From Roseiarcus sp963779095 (GTDB lineage Bacteria; Pseudomonadota; Alphaproteobacteria; Rhizobiales; Beijerinckiaceae), in contig CAVZWU010000010.1 in the NCBI GenBank assembly GCA_963779095.1, positions 1-64,000 of the forward strand: a stretch of 64,000 nt of DNA. Direction: 5' to 3'. Below are positions 17,334 through 26,242 of the stretch, one piece after another. Below the pieces are notes generated by a model that saw only the letters and a program-made list of their open reading frames with translations, did not search any database and was not told the DNA's origin. The translations under genes and the position numbers were made by a program. The stretch's first letter is position 1; each line of letters begins with the position of its first letter.

Positions 17334-18849
17334 TTCTACTGTGTCACGATGATCCCGGATTGGATCGTCGTGATGGCAAAGCTTGGCAACACGGGCAGCG
17401 CATGAGGCTGCGGGCGAGCGCGATCGTGAGTTGCCTTCGGATCGTCGCGATCGAATTTTCGACATGTCGTTCGGGTCGGATTGGCGGCGCCTCTGGGTTT
17501 GGGACGCGAGGATAGGCGAGACATTTGGCGCTGCCGGGGGCCTGAGGGGGGAATCGCCGCTCGTTCGCGGATGAGAAAACCGTAGGCGGCGATGCAGAGG
17601 ACGGCGTGGTGATGGAATCCGCGCCAGCTTCGCCCTTCGAAATGGGCGAGGCCGAGCTCGCTTTTGAGTTCCTCGTAGTCGCGCTCGATGCGCCAGCGCA
17701 ATTTGGCCGTGTCGACGAGAACGTCGAAAGGGATGTCTTCGGGCAGGGTCGAAAGCCAGTATTTCGTCGGCTCTTTTTCGCCCTCGGGCCATTCGATGAG
17801 AAGCCATTCCAGCGGATGAGGCGTTGAAAACTTCCAGTCCCGCGAAGCCGGCCGGATCCGCACGGCGGCGAAGCGCGAAGACAAGATTTCGTTAGAGCCC
17901 TCCCGCCATGGAACGATGCGCCAAGCCTCCTCGGGAAGCCCCCGCGCCAGCGTCTTGGCGGCAACAGGGATACGCCCGCCGTCGCGGCGCATACGCGATG
18001 GCGGGCGGCCTCGTCCGCTCCAGGGTTTGGGCGGCAGCGGTTCGACGCCAGGCGGCCAGACGCTGAGCGTCGATTGCACGCCAACCACATAGGTCAAACC
18101 GCTGGCTGTTACGGCGGAGCGGAACGCGCCGTCGGCCCCATAACCGGCATCGGTCAGCAGGACGCCCGGAGCGACGCCCGCTGCGAGGGCGGCCCTGATC
18201 TGAGCGAGGGCGATCTCTGGTTTGGTCTGGAATGTCACGTCGTCCGGGACACCAGCCTCCTTGCGCCGGGCTTCGTCCACAGCCCAATCTTCCGGCAGAT
18301 AAAGCCGATAGGCAATCGGCAGGCTCGCCGCATGATTGGCGATCGAAAGCGTCACCGCGATCTGACAATTGTCGGTCTTGCCGAGCCGCCCGCAATATTG
18401 CCGGGCGACGCCCACTGAATGAACGCCTTTCTTGGCGAAGCCCGTGTCGTCGACAATCCAGGCCTCGATCTTCCCTTGCGCCTCGATCGCCGGCAGGACC
18501 AGTTCGCGCGCCTTGGCCAGAACCGCCTCGTCCGACCAAGCCGCCTGGCCGACCAGATGCAGAAGCGATTGATGCTTGGCCGAAACCCGAGCCGGCGCAA
18601 TAATCGCCGCCATTGGCTCGACGCTCTTGCGTTCGCCGGGCATCAACAGGCCAGTGCAATAATCTTTGAAAGGCCCCGCACGATCCTCGCGGCGCAAAAC
18701 TGTCGCCAAGGCTTCAACATATTCAGAAAAACGCGATTCACTCGATTGCGTCCAAAGCTCCATCTTCCCCGCCATTCGCCGACCAGCCAAATCGGCAGGT
18801 TACCAAATCCAAAGGCGCAGCGAATCTGCGCAAATGTGACTCAGTAGAA
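17334..18849 (-). mobile_element. IS701-family insertion sequence
   Basis: Ends TTCTACTGTGTCAC (left) and, read inward, TTCTACTGAGTCAC (right). Target duplication CTAA, matching the YTAR preference of the family: the right copy is 18850-18853, and the left copy (16021-16023 plus 17333) is itself split by the IS5 insertion. It carries one transposase gene on the minus strand and interrupts the antitoxin gene. Confidence 0.9.
17336..18775 (-). CDS. IS701-family transposase
   Basis: 479 residues from ATG 18775 (TTG 18790 upstream in frame). DDE nuclease fold: IEAWIVDDTGFAKKGVHSVG with the first Asp, QYCGRLGKTDNCQIAVTLS, VLLTDAGYGADGAFR with the second Asp, and RWRIERDYEELKSELGLAHF holding the Glu. 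Complete frame; the stop codon TAG lies within the terminal repeat. Together with clean ends this suggests a recently active element. Confidence 0.9.
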   Translation of the reverse strand: MAGKMELWTQSSESRFSEYVEALATVLRREDRAGPFKDYCTGLLMPGERKSVEPMAAIIAPARVSAKHQSLLHLVGQAAWSDEAVLAKARELVLPAIEAQGKIEAWIVDDTGFAKKGVHSVGVARQYCGRLGKTDNCQIAVTLSIANHAASLPIAYRLYLPEDWAVDEARRKEAGVPDDVTFQTKPEIALAQIRAALAAGVAPGVLLTDAGYGADGAFRSAVTASGLTYVVGVQSTLSVWPPGVEPLPPKPWSGRGRPPSRMRRDGGRIPVAAKTLARGLPEEAWRIVPWREGSNEILSSRFAAVRIRPASRDWKFSTPHPLEWLLIEWPEGEKEPTKYWLSTLPEDIPFDVLVDTAKLRWRIERDYEELKSELGLAHFEGRSWRGFHHHAVLCIAAYGFLIRERAAIPPSGPRQRQMSRLSSRPKPRGAANPTRTTCRKFDRDDPKATHDRARPQPHALPVLPSFAITTIQSGIIVTQ

Positions 18850-19083
18850 CTAAGCTGTCTGACGCCCGTGGAGTTTTTGGCGCCCGCGGCGATCAGGCAT
18901 ATTCGCGAGCAGTCGCACATGAGCCAAGCGACCTTCGCTCTGGCGCTGAACGTGAGCGCAATAATCGTCAGCAGGTGGGAGCGCGGCGAAGTGCGCCCGA
19001 GCGGTCCCTCGTTGAAGCTCCTCGCCCTTGCGCGCAAGAAGGGCATCGACCGTCACAGTGTGACGCAGAAAGGGCCCAGACCT

Positions 19084-19580
19084 GTGAAAACCGCCATCGC
19101 ATACACCCGTGTCTCGACCGCGAGCAAAGGGCGCTCCGGCCTCGGCCTCGAGGCGCAACAAGCGGCGCTCGCCCGCTTCGCTGAGGCTGAGGGGTTCGAT
19201 CTGTAGAGACCTTCGTCGAGATTGAAACCGGGAAAGGCGCGGACGCGCTCGACCGGCGGCCACAGCTCGCCGAAGCGCTCAAGACAGCCAGGAAGCATAA
19301 GGCGCCGATCATCGTCGCCAAACTCGACCGTCTTAATCGCGACGTTCATTTCATTTTAGAGCTGATGACCCATCGTACGCCGTTTATCGTCGCGGAGCTG
19401 GGCGCCGACGCCGATCCGTTCATGCTGTACCTTTACGCGGCCTTGGCCGAGAAAGAGCGGCGGTTGATCTCATAGCGCACCAAGGACGCGCTGGCGGCGA
19501 AGAACGCTCAAACTTGGGTGAAGCAAGCCGACCGAGACGCCGCCAAGTGCATTGACGGGCCGACCAACGCTGAGCGGGAG
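19084..19580 (+). pseudogene. Serine recombinase (resolvase/invertase) remnant
   Basis: A GTG at 19084 opens KTAIAYTRVSTASKGRSGLG, with the catalytic Ser of the YxRVS motif, followed by LEAQQAALARFAEAEGFDL. A missing G at about 19204 (GATCTG-TAGAG) shifts the frame. The next frame continues ETFVEIETGKGADALDRRPQ, IIVAKLDRLNRDVHFI, LYAALAEKERRLIS, then TAG at 19473 where a Gln/Glu codon is normal, then RTKDALAAKNAQ. The C-terminal DNA-binding part is not recognisable. The frameshift may be a sequencing error, but the stop makes a pseudogene likely. It is fused in frame to the antitoxin 3' end. Confidence 0.75.
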
Positions 19581-19799
19581 GAACTGGGGCGCGGCATTGC
19601 AGAGTTTTGGCTGACCTATATCAATGTGCGTTTGATTGTGCGAAGATATCGCTTCGGCAAGGGAACTTTTGGGTCTCCGAAAAGCGGTGCGATGACAGCA
19701 AGGCCGACCGCGCCGCGGCGGCGACCGGCAATGTTCCCCGCCCACAATGGGTAAAAACTCGGCCAATCCTCGGCCGCGGCGCGAGTTCCTAAACGGGAA

Positions 19800-20591
19800 T
19801 TAACTCCGCGCCGCGCGTTTGAGCCCATCGAGGACACAGGCGTAATAGCCGTCAGCGTTTTTACGCTCTTCCTGAGCCATATCATCGAAGTCAACGTTGT
19901 GTCCTTCGACCGCAAGCGAGGCGTGCTTGGTGGCTTCTTTCGCGATGCTGAGCAAGAGCTCCAGGTCGGCATATATTGGCAACGCATCGGGCTCAATATC
20001 GAACAAGGAGTGGGCAAGCCGGAAATCGCGGAACTGTCGAATGCGGACAAGTGCGGCATTCGTTTCCAAGTCCTTCACCAGACTTTGGGCGAGAGAGAGA
20101 AAGTCCGCGATCGCCTTTTGGCAATCGTCGACAAAGCTAGATCGATAGCCATTTTTGATAAACTCGAGGTCAGCCTCAACAACATCGGGCGGCAGAGATC
20201 CGGCGACGTAGCCCATTTTGATGCCTGCAACCCATTTTGCAGCATCTTGAAGCAGACCGTCTTGGACATCTGGCCTCGTCAACAGAGCCGCCAAGACCGG
20301 TATCGACGCTTTGGTCTGCTCTTCCGCCGGATAGGCGTTCTTTCCCTGGGAAAGATCGAAAATCCGCGCCAAGTCCATCGCTAGCTTCAGAGCCAATGCA
20401 TTTTGCCCTCCGAGAAAGGCGCGTTCAAACGGGGTGTAGACCCCCTTTAGGCCCTTGGGAATCGTATTGTTAGCGGCGTTCAAGAGAATGGACGAAATAT
20501 CTGCCGTCCCGACGTCTTCCCGTAACCTTGACGATATCAACCGCATTCGTCCAAGCGCGTCTACCGCGTCGATTTTGCGAGGCGTCTTCAA
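19800..20591 (-). CDS. HEPN/AbiU2-like protein, possible defence RNase
   Basis: Up to 263 residues; no good start (TTG 20591, or an internal ATG about 18 codons in). An adjacent upstream frame continues a coiled-coil-like sequence (ALDNVWDNNREISLSLAV), so a frameshift near 20595 may hide the true N-terminus. All-helical protein. Near residue 205 IRQFRDFRLAHSLFD fits the R-x4-6-H catalytic motif of HEPN RNases and resembles AbiU2-type abortive-infection proteins. It stands alone on the minus strand beside tRNA-Asn at the island boundary. The family call rests on fold and motif and is tentative. Confidence 0.5.
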   Translation of the reverse strand: MKTPRKIDAVDALGRMRLISSRLREDVGTADISSILLNAANNTIPKGLKGVYTPFERAFLGGQNALALKLAMDLARIFDLSQGKNAYPAEEQTKASIPVLAALLTRPDVQDGLLQDAAKWVAGIKMGYVAGSLPPDVVEADLEFIKNGYRSSFVDDCQKAIADFLSLAQSLVKDLETNAALVRIRQFRDFRLAHSLFDIEPDALPIYADLELLLSIAKEATKHASLAVEGHNVDFDDMAQEERKNADGYYACVLDGLKRAARS

Positions 20592-20712
20592 CTTGTTCGC
20601 CTACCACCGCCAAGGACAACGAAATCTCGCGATTGTTGTCCCAGACGTTGTCCAGAGCGGCCGAAACTTCATTTTCTGCTGGAGGAAGCAGAGGCTAAGT
20701 CTTTGAGTTTGT

Positions 20713-20788
20713 TGGCTCCCCGAGCAGGACTCGAACCTGCGACCATTCGATTAACAGTCGAATGCTCTACCAGCTGAGCTATCGGGGA
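20713..20788 (-). tRNA. tRNA-Asn (GTT)
   Basis: The minus strand reads TCCCCGATAGCTCAGCTGGT in the acceptor/D arm, CGACTGTTAATCG in the anticodon arm (anticodon GTT), GGTTCGAGTCC in the T arm and TCGGGGAG closing the acceptor, with an encoded CCA at 20715-20713. The 3' end faces the accessory region on the left, the usual attachment side for tRNA-integrating islands. Confidence 0.97.
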
Positions 20789-20880
20789 TCAGCGCCGGCG
20801 GGATATACCAGAATCCGGCGCGATGGAAAGCGTGTTTTTGCCGCTTGCACGCGGCGCAAGCGTCGCGCACCTTCGCTTCC

Positions 20881-22398
20881 ATGCGCGATCCGAAGGCGTT
20901 TCCGGAACTGCTGACGCCCGCTGAAATGAGCAAGGCCGATCGCTTTGCGATTTTGGCCGGCACGCCGGGCATCGCGCTCATGGAGCGGGCGGGTCTTGCG
21001 ATCGCTGACGAGGCGGCGCGGCTGACAAAGTCACGCGGCCGGATCGCAGTCCTCTGCGGCCCCGGCGGCAACGGCGGCGACGGCTTCGTCGCAGCACGGC
21101 TGCTCGCCTCGCGCGGATACGAGGTCGAGGTCGGATTGCTCGGTCGGCGCGACGCGCTGAAAGGCGATCCGGCGTTGGCCGCCGTGCGCTATCCCGGTCC
21201 GGCCCTCGGTGTTGCGGCAGTTGACATCGCGAGCGCCGACTGCGTGATCGACGCGCTGTTCGGGGCCGGGCTCGCCCGCGACATCGAGGGCGAAGCGAAG
21301 ACGATCATCGAGCGCGTCAACGCCTTCAGGCGCGCCGGTGGCTGCGTGCTCGCTGTCGATGTCCCTTCCGGGGTCGACGGCGAAACCGGCAGGGTCCACG
21401 GCGTCGCTGTCGAGGCGAACGCGAGCGTGACTTTCTTCCGCCTCAAGCCCGGCCATCTGCTGCTGCCGGGACGCGCGCTTTGCGGCGCAATCCGCCTAGC
21501 CGACATCGGAATCCCTGAAGCCGCGCTCGGCCCCATCGCTCCGCACGCTTTCGTCAACGCGCCCGCCGTCTGGCTTAAGGCGCTGCCGCGCCCGAACGCG
21601 GCGAGCCACAAATATGCGCGCGGCGCGGTTCTCGTTCTGTCGGGCGCAGGACACCGCACCGGCGCCGCCCGGCTCGCGGCCCGGACGGCGCTGCGCTCGG
21701 GCGCCGGCATCGTCACGGTCGCGAGCCCGCCCGACGCAGTCCCCGTCAACGCGGCGCACCTGACCGCAGTCATGGTCGCGCCATTCGCGAACGCCCGGGA
21801 ATTCGAAGCGCTGCTTGCCGATGAGCGGCGGCGCGCGATCGCTCTCGGCCCCGGAGCGGGCGTGGGGCCGACGCTGCGCAAGCTGGTCGCGGCGGCGCTG
21901 ACCAGGGCCGCCGAGAGCCGCACCATCGTGCTCGACGCCGACGCGCTGTCGAGCTTCGCCGGCGAAGCGGGACGCCTCGCCGCGCTCATTGCGCGAGGCG
22001 GCCATCAGGCCGTTATCACCCCCCACGAGGGTGAGTTCGCCCGCCTGTTCGGGGGCGCAGCCGGCGTCAGCCTCGACGACGACAAGCTCGCACGCGCCCG
22101 GGCCGCGGCGCGCCTCATGGGCGCGGTCGTGCTCATCAAGGGTGCCGACACGGTGGTCGCCGCGCCGGACGGGCGGGCGACCATCGGCTGGGACCTGCCG
22201 CCCTGGCTCGCCACCGCAGGCTCCGGCGACGTGCTCTCGGGCCTCGTCGCGGGCCTGGGGGCGCAGGGCATGGCCGGCTTCGAAGCCGCCTCAGCCGCGG
22301 TCTGGCTGCATGGCGCCTGCGGCCGGGCGGTCGGCCCCGGGCTCATCGCCGAGGACCTGCCGGAGGCGCTGCCGGGCGTCCTGCGCGCTCTCGGATAG
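20881..22398 (+). CDS. nnr: Bifunctional NAD(P)H-hydrate epimerase/dehydratase
   Basis: 505 residues. The N-terminal YjeF epimerase domain (about 1-215) has VLCGPGGNGGDGFVAARLLA and VLAVDVPSGVDGETG. The C-terminal ribokinase-like dehydratase domain (about 225-500) has KYARGAVLVLSGAGHRTGAA and the catalytic GSGDVLSGLVAGLGAQG. It repairs hydrated NADH/NADPH: the epimerase interconverts S and R forms and the dehydratase uses ADP/ATP to restore the cofactor. The start is ATG 20881. First core gene right of tRNA-Asn; a strong hairpin follows. Confidence 0.93.
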   Translation: MRDPKAFPELLTPAEMSKADRFAILAGTPGIALMERAGLAIADEAARLTKSRGRIAVLCGPGGNGGDGFVAARLLASRGYEVEVGLLGRRDALKGDPALAAVRYPGPALGVAAVDIASADCVIDALFGAGLARDIEGEAKTIIERVNAFRRAGGCVLAVDVPSGVDGETGRVHGVAVEANASVTFFRLKPGHLLLPGRALCGAIRLADIGIPEAALGPIAPHAFVNAPAVWLKALPRPNAASHKYARGAVLVLSGAGHRTGAARLAARTALRSGAGIVTVASPPDAVPVNAAHLTAVMVAPFANAREFEALLADERRRAIALGPGAGVGPTLRKLVAAALTRAAESRTIVLDADALSSFAGEAGRLAALIARGGHQAVITPHEGEFARLFGGAAGVSLDDDKLARARAAARLMGAVVLIKGADTVVAAPDGRATIGWDLPPWLATAGSGDVLSGLVAGLGAQGMAGFEAASAAVWLHGACGRAVGPGLIAEDLPEALPGVLRALG

Positions 22399-22447
22399 CC
22401 GCCGGGTCAAGTGCAAATCGACGTCACTGAGCGGGAATAAACGCGCG

Positions 22448-22490
22448 TAAACGCTAGTAAATTGACTCCAATTTACTAGCGTTTATTTTT
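22448..22490 (+). terminator. Intrinsic terminator after nnr (17-bp AT-rich stem)
   Basis: Perfect inverted repeat TAAACGCTAGTAAATTG / CAATTTACTAGCGTTTA with a 4-base loop (22448-22485) running into TTTTT. It lies 50 bases after the nnr stop. The arms are strikingly AT-rich for this genome and share TTTACTAGCGTTTA with the palindrome at 37710-37755, so it may also be a repeat element. Confidence 0.7.
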
Positions 22491-22537
22491 CCGAATCGAG
22501 CTTTTTCAATGGGTTGCGAGCGATTGGAGTAAAAAAA

Positions 22538-24109
22538 GTAACTCCCAAGCCGGGTGAGTCCGAATTGTCACACGGTGTGTGAGATCGTTGAGGTTTTGCG
22601 AGATTTTCGAGACGGGCGGGGGCGAACCGTGAGTCAAGGTGGGGATGATTCTCCCTGCCGAAGTTCAGGCGCTGATCGAAGCGCTCCGGAGCGAGATTTC
22701 CGCGCTTCGCTCGGAGGTCGCCGATTTGCGGCGGGAGAACGAGGGCCTTCGAGCCGAGAACGCCGAGCTTCGGCGCCGGCTGGATCTGGACAGCACGACG
22801 AGCTCCAAGCCGCCTTCGAGCGACGGGCTGAGGAAGAAGTCGCGCCTTCCCGGCAGCCTTCGCGGCCGTTCGGGCAAGGCGAGCGGGGGACAGCGGGGCC
22901 ACAAGGGCGACACGCTGCGGCGGACGGCGACGCCCGACTGGGTCGTCCGACACGAGGCTGCGGCGTGCCGGCGCTGCCGGGCGGCGCTCGCGGCTTCGAT
23001 GCAGACCGGGGTGGAGACGCGTCAGGTGTTCGACCTGCCCGAGCGGCTGATCGAGGTCACGGAGCACCAGGGCGCCATCTATGCCTGCGCCCGATGCCGC
23101 GGCGTGACGCGGGCTGCGTTCCCCGACGGCGTGATCTCGCCGACCCAATATGGCGAGCGCATCAAGGCGGCGGCGGTCTATCTCAACGTGCAGCAGCTTG
23201 TGCCCGAGGACCGGACGGCGCAGGCGCTTCAGGACCTGTTCGGCGCGCCGCTCGTCTGCCCGGCGAGCGTGATCGCGTGGATGGGCAAGAAGGCTCAGGC
23301 TCTGGAGGGCGTCTATCAGGCGATCGGGACGCGCGTCGGCGGGGCCAAGGTCAGGCATCTCGACGAAACCGGCTTTCGCATCGCAGGCTCCCTGCAATGG
23401 CTGCATACGACGTCGAGCCGGAGCCATACCTTCTACCGGGTCGGAGCGGCGCGCGGCGATGTTCCCGCAGGGTTGAAGGGCGGCGTCGTCGTGCATGACC
23501 ATTTCCGCCCCTACAACGCCCTCGCGGACGTCGCTCACGCCTTCTGCAACGCCCATCACCTGCGCGAACTCAAGGCGCTCATCGAGATCGACAAGGAGCC
23601 GTGGGCGCAAGCCATGCGCGACGTCCTCCTCGACGCCGCAAAGGCCGTGCGCCAAGCCAAAGAGGCCGGCGCCCGGGCGCTCGAACCCGAACGCGTGCAA
23701 GGCTTCGTCGACCGCTACTGGCAGGCCGTTCGGGAAGGGCTCGCCTTCCATCGCGCCCTGCCGGCCTTCGATCCTTCGCCCGGCTCGAAAAAACGAAAGA
23801 AGCAGCGCCCAGGCCATAATCTCCTCATCCGCTTCAAGACCTTCAAGGACGAGACCCTGCGCTTCCTCGTCGACTTCGACGTCCCGTTCACCAATAACCT
23901 GGCCGAACAGGACCTGCGCATGGCCAAGGTCAAAATGAAAATCTCGGGCGGCTTCCGCACCTTCGAAGGCGCTCACGTCTTCGTCCGCATGAGGTCCATC
24001 GTCTCCACCGCACGAAAGCACGGCCTCAACATTCTCAAAGCCCTCACTGCAAACCCCTCCCAACTCCTCCTCGCAATCGCAGCCTGAAAACAGACGGCTT
24101 GGGAGTTAC
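22538..24109 (+). mobile_element. IS66-family insertion sequence (single-ORF type)
   Basis: 15-base perfect terminal inverted repeats GTAACTCCCAAGCCG at both ends. It carries only the tnpC-type transposase, without the tnpA/tnpB accessory genes of canonical IS66, as in the ISBst12 subgroup. No clear target duplication (left flank AAAAAAA, right flank GCGAAAT). Confidence 0.85.
22645..24087 (+). CDS. IS66-family transposase (TnpC-type)
   Basis: 480 residues from ATG 22645 (GTG 22639 in frame). The N-terminal leucine-zipper coiled coil (ALRSEISALRSEVADLRREN, residues 10-45) is followed by the SKPPSSDG block, a zinc-binding region (CRRCRAAL, CARCRG) and the DDE core: VRHLDETGFRIAG, VVVHDHFRPYNAL and FTNNLAEQDLRMAKVKMKIS. 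Full length and unbroken, so the element may be mobile. Confidence 0.9.
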   Translation: MILPAEVQALIEALRSEISALRSEVADLRRENEGLRAENAELRRRLDLDSTTSSKPPSSDGLRKKSRLPGSLRGRSGKASGGQRGHKGDTLRRTATPDWVVRHEAAACRRCRAALAASMQTGVETRQVFDLPERLIEVTEHQGAIYACARCRGVTRAAFPDGVISPTQYGERIKAAAVYLNVQQLVPEDRTAQALQDLFGAPLVCPASVIAWMGKKAQALEGVYQAIGTRVGGAKVRHLDETGFRIAGSLQWLHTTSSRSHTFYRVGAARGDVPAGLKGGVVVHDHFRPYNALADVAHAFCNAHHLRELKALIEIDKEPWAQAMRDVLLDAAKAVRQAKEAGARALEPERVQGFVDRYWQAVREGLAFHRALPAFDPSPGSKKRKKQRPGHNLLIRFKTFKDETLRFLVDFDVPFTNNLAEQDLRMAKVKMKISGGFRTFEGAHVFVRMRSIVSTARKHGLNILKALTANPSQLLLAIAA

Positions 24110-24628
24110 GCGAAATTTTTTTGCGGCTCCGGTAGAGCCCGGAAGCCGCCCCCGTCCGCCGACGGGCCAAAAGATTGGCCCCGAGATTGGCCACACAAGC
24201 CGCGTTGATCCCGAGGAGCAACGCCCAGCCGAATTGCCGGAACGGGAGCCGCAGTCGGGGCTATGCGGACGGGCTAAGTTGATCATCAGGCAAGCTTACA
24301 CGAGGTTCTGATTTCCAGCAAGCAATTGCCGACTTATATGGCGTTACGCGTTGGCCCACCGAGTTTGGGCTCCAGGAGGGCGAAACGGGTCATGAAGGCG
24401 TCATGGCCGGGCTCGACCCGGCCACCCACGAGAGCACCGCTCCATCAGGATAAACATCTGATATGAAACACGATCCTTTTGCGCCGGAGATCATCGCGGC
24501 GGGGCGGCGTGGATGGCCGCGACGAGCGCGGCCATGACGCCTCACGGCGGAAATCCCAAAAAACAACAGCGAACGCGATAAGCGCCAATTGCCGACCCAC
24601 TCCGTCAGGCCGTCCCATCCAGCTTTCC
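24110..24628. other. Intergenic region, no gene recognised
   Basis: About 520 bases between the IS66 right end and the convergent SDR gene. Short frames on both strands are unrelated to known families. An AT run (AATTTTTTT) follows the IS end. The stretch may be the debris of a gene displaced by the insertion, but nothing identifies it. Confidence 0.4.
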
Positions 24629-25381
24629 TTAACGGCCCCCGGAAACGGTGAGCACGTCCCCGGTGACGAACCGCGCCGCGGGCGAGATGAGCCAGGCCGC
24701 CGCCTCGGCGATCTCCTCGGACACGCCGACGCGGCGCAACGGCGTCATCGCCTCGATGCGCGCGCGGAATGAGGCGTCAGCGAGCTGGCTGCGGTTCATG
24801 TCGGTCTCGGTGAACCCCGGCGCGACCGCATTGACCCGGATCCCCTCGGGTCCAACCTCGGTCGCAAGCCCCTTGGTGAAGCTTTCGACCGCTCCTTTGG
24901 TCGCCGCATAGGGCGCAAGTCCCGGCAGCCCGCCAAGCCTGGCCGCGATCGAGGAAATGTTGACGATCGAGCCGCCGCTTCCGCCGCGCTTCGTCGAAAG
25001 CCGGAGCACGGCCTCCTTGCAGGCGAGGATGGTTCCCATCGTGTTGACCGCGAAAAGCTGGGTCAGCTCTTCGACCGCCCGATCCTCGAGGCGGGCGAAA
25101 CGGCCAGAAACGCCGGCGTTGTTGACGAGCCCGGCGAGCGGCCCGAGCGCCTGCGTCGCCTCATCGAACAGGCGGGGAATCTGAGCCGGGTCGGCGACGT
25201 CGGCCTGGAATGCGCCAGCGCGTCCGTCCGATTTCTTGATTTCCCCGACGGTCGCCTCGGCGGCCTTGGCGTTGGCGGCATAATTGACGGCGACCGCGTA
25301 TCCGTCCACCGCCAGGCGACGGCAAATGGCCGCGCCGATGCCGCGCGAGCCTCCGGTGACGATGATGAGTCCAGAGGGCAT
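24629..25381 (-). CDS. SDR-family NAD(P)-dependent oxidoreductase
   Basis: 250 residues, classical short-chain dehydrogenase. Cofactor motif VTGGSRGIGAAICRRLA (residues 8-24), NNAGVSG at about 87, catalytic Ser in SIVNISSIAARLGG and YAATKGAVESFTKG supplying Tyr/Lys, then a C-terminal ARFVTGDVLTVSGGR. It resembles FabG-like 3-oxoacyl reductases or glucose dehydrogenase-type SDRs; the substrate cannot be told from sequence. It stands alone between the IS66 element and an ABC exporter on the same strand. Confidence 0.88.
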   Translation of the reverse strand: MPSGLIIVTGGSRGIGAAICRRLAVDGYAVAVNYAANAKAAEATVGEIKKSDGRAGAFQADVADPAQIPRLFDEATQALGPLAGLVNNAGVSGRFARLEDRAVEELTQLFAVNTMGTILACKEAVLRLSTKRGGSGGSIVNISSIAARLGGLPGLAPYAATKGAVESFTKGLATEVGPEGIRVNAVAPGFTETDMNRSQLADASFRARIEAMTPLRRVGVSEEIAEAAAWLISPAARFVTGDVLTVSGGR

Positions 25382-25462
25382 GGGGGAGAACCTTCAAACC
25401 GCGGGGGGTGTTCAAGCCATATTGAAGGCGAGCCCTGCGGCGGTCAATTCAGCAGCGGGGCG

Positions 25463-26242
25463 TCACGGCTTCAGCCGCCATCCGGTGCGGAAGATCCAGG
25501 TCAAAATCGCCAGGCACACGGCGATGAACAGCGCGGTGAATCCGAGACTTGCGGCGACGCTGACGTCGCCCTGACCGTAGAAGCTCCAGCGAAAGCCGCT
25601 GATGAGATAGACGACGGGATTGAACAGGCTAACGGTTCGCCAGAAGGGCGGCAGCATGTCGATCGAATAGAAAGCCCCGCCAAGGAAGGTGAGCGGCGTC
25701 ACCACCAGCGCCGGGATGACCGCGAGCTGCTCGAAATTTTTGGCCCAGACGCCGATGATGAAGCCGAACAGACTGAAGGCGATCGCGGTCAGCGCAAGGA
25801 AGGCGGCCATCCAGAATGGGTGTTCGATGCGCACCGGAACCAAGAGCGCCGCGGTTATGAGAATGACGAGACCGATGCCGATCGACTTGGTCGCCGCCGC
25901 GCCGACATAGGCGCAGATCGCCTCGATCGAGGATAGGGGCGCCGAGAGGAGCTCGTAGATCTGGCCGGTGAACTTGGGAAAGTAGATGCCGATCGAGGCG
26001 TTGGAAATGCTCTGGGTCAGAAGCGAGAGCATCATCAGGCCAGGGACGATGAATGCGCCGTAGCTCACCCCGCTGACCAGGCTTATGCGGCCGCCGATCG
26101 CCGCGCCGAACACGACGAAATAAAGCGCGGTAGTGATGACCGGCGTCGCCACGCTCTGCAGAATTGTGCGCTGGGTGCGCTGCATTTCGGACCGGTATAT
26201 CGACCAGACGCCGTTGAGGTTGACCGCCCGCGAAGGTTTCAC
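25463..26242 (-). CDS. ABC-2 type transporter permease
   Basis: 259 residues with six predicted membrane segments (for example TPVITTALYFVVFGAAIGG, GAFIVPGLMMLSLLTQS, IGLVILITAALLVPV, FLALTAIAFSLFGFIIGVWA, and the end segment AALFIAVCLAILTWIFRTGW variants). ABC-2 family (NodJ/YadH-like) exporter membrane subunit, with the conserved FLGGAFYSIDMLPPFW loop before the last segments. Start overlaps the stop of the upstream ATPase gene (26239-26242), so both form one operon. Substrate unknown; an exported lipid-linked or polysaccharide molecule is typical of the family. Confidence 0.9.
   Translation of the reverse strand: MKPSRAVNLNGVWSIYRSEMQRTQRTILQSVATPVITTALYFVVFGAAIGGRISLVSGVSYGAFIVPGLMMLSLLTQSISNASIGIYFPKFTGQIYELLSAPLSSIEAICAYVGAAATKSIGIGLVILITAALLVPVRIEHPFWMAAFLALTAIAFSLFGFIIGVWAKNFEQLAVIPALVVTPLTFLGGAFYSIDMLPPFWRTVSLFNPVVYLISGFRWSFYGQGDVSVAASLGFTALFIAVCLAILTWIFRTGWRLKP

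Larger units (their letters stand above)
15910..19053 (+). pseudogene. HigA-type antitoxin gene split by two insertion sequences
   Basis: The 5' piece 15910-16021 encodes MTRTERYRSAALRSLHEVAK...VIDKATMRDFD. The 3' piece from 18850 encodes LSCLTPVEFLAPAAIRHIRE, then an XRE helix-turn-helix (MSQATFALALNVSAIIVSRW, ERGEVRPSGPSLKLLALARK). Joining them at the CTAA target restores one frame (RDFDLSCLTPVEF), the usual layout of this antitoxin family. The gene was intact before IS701 and IS5 inserted. Its end is unclear because the frame reads on into the resolvase remnant (19206), so an additional deletion fused the two. The antitoxin would have bound its own promoter and neutralised a RelE-like toxin, of which only a doubtful trace is seen upstream. 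Confidence 0.8.

Noticed and set aside
22500..24130. Target-site duplication for the IS66 element
   Set aside because: Flanking bases (AAAAAAA versus GCGAAAT) do not match over eight positions, so no duplication is claimed.
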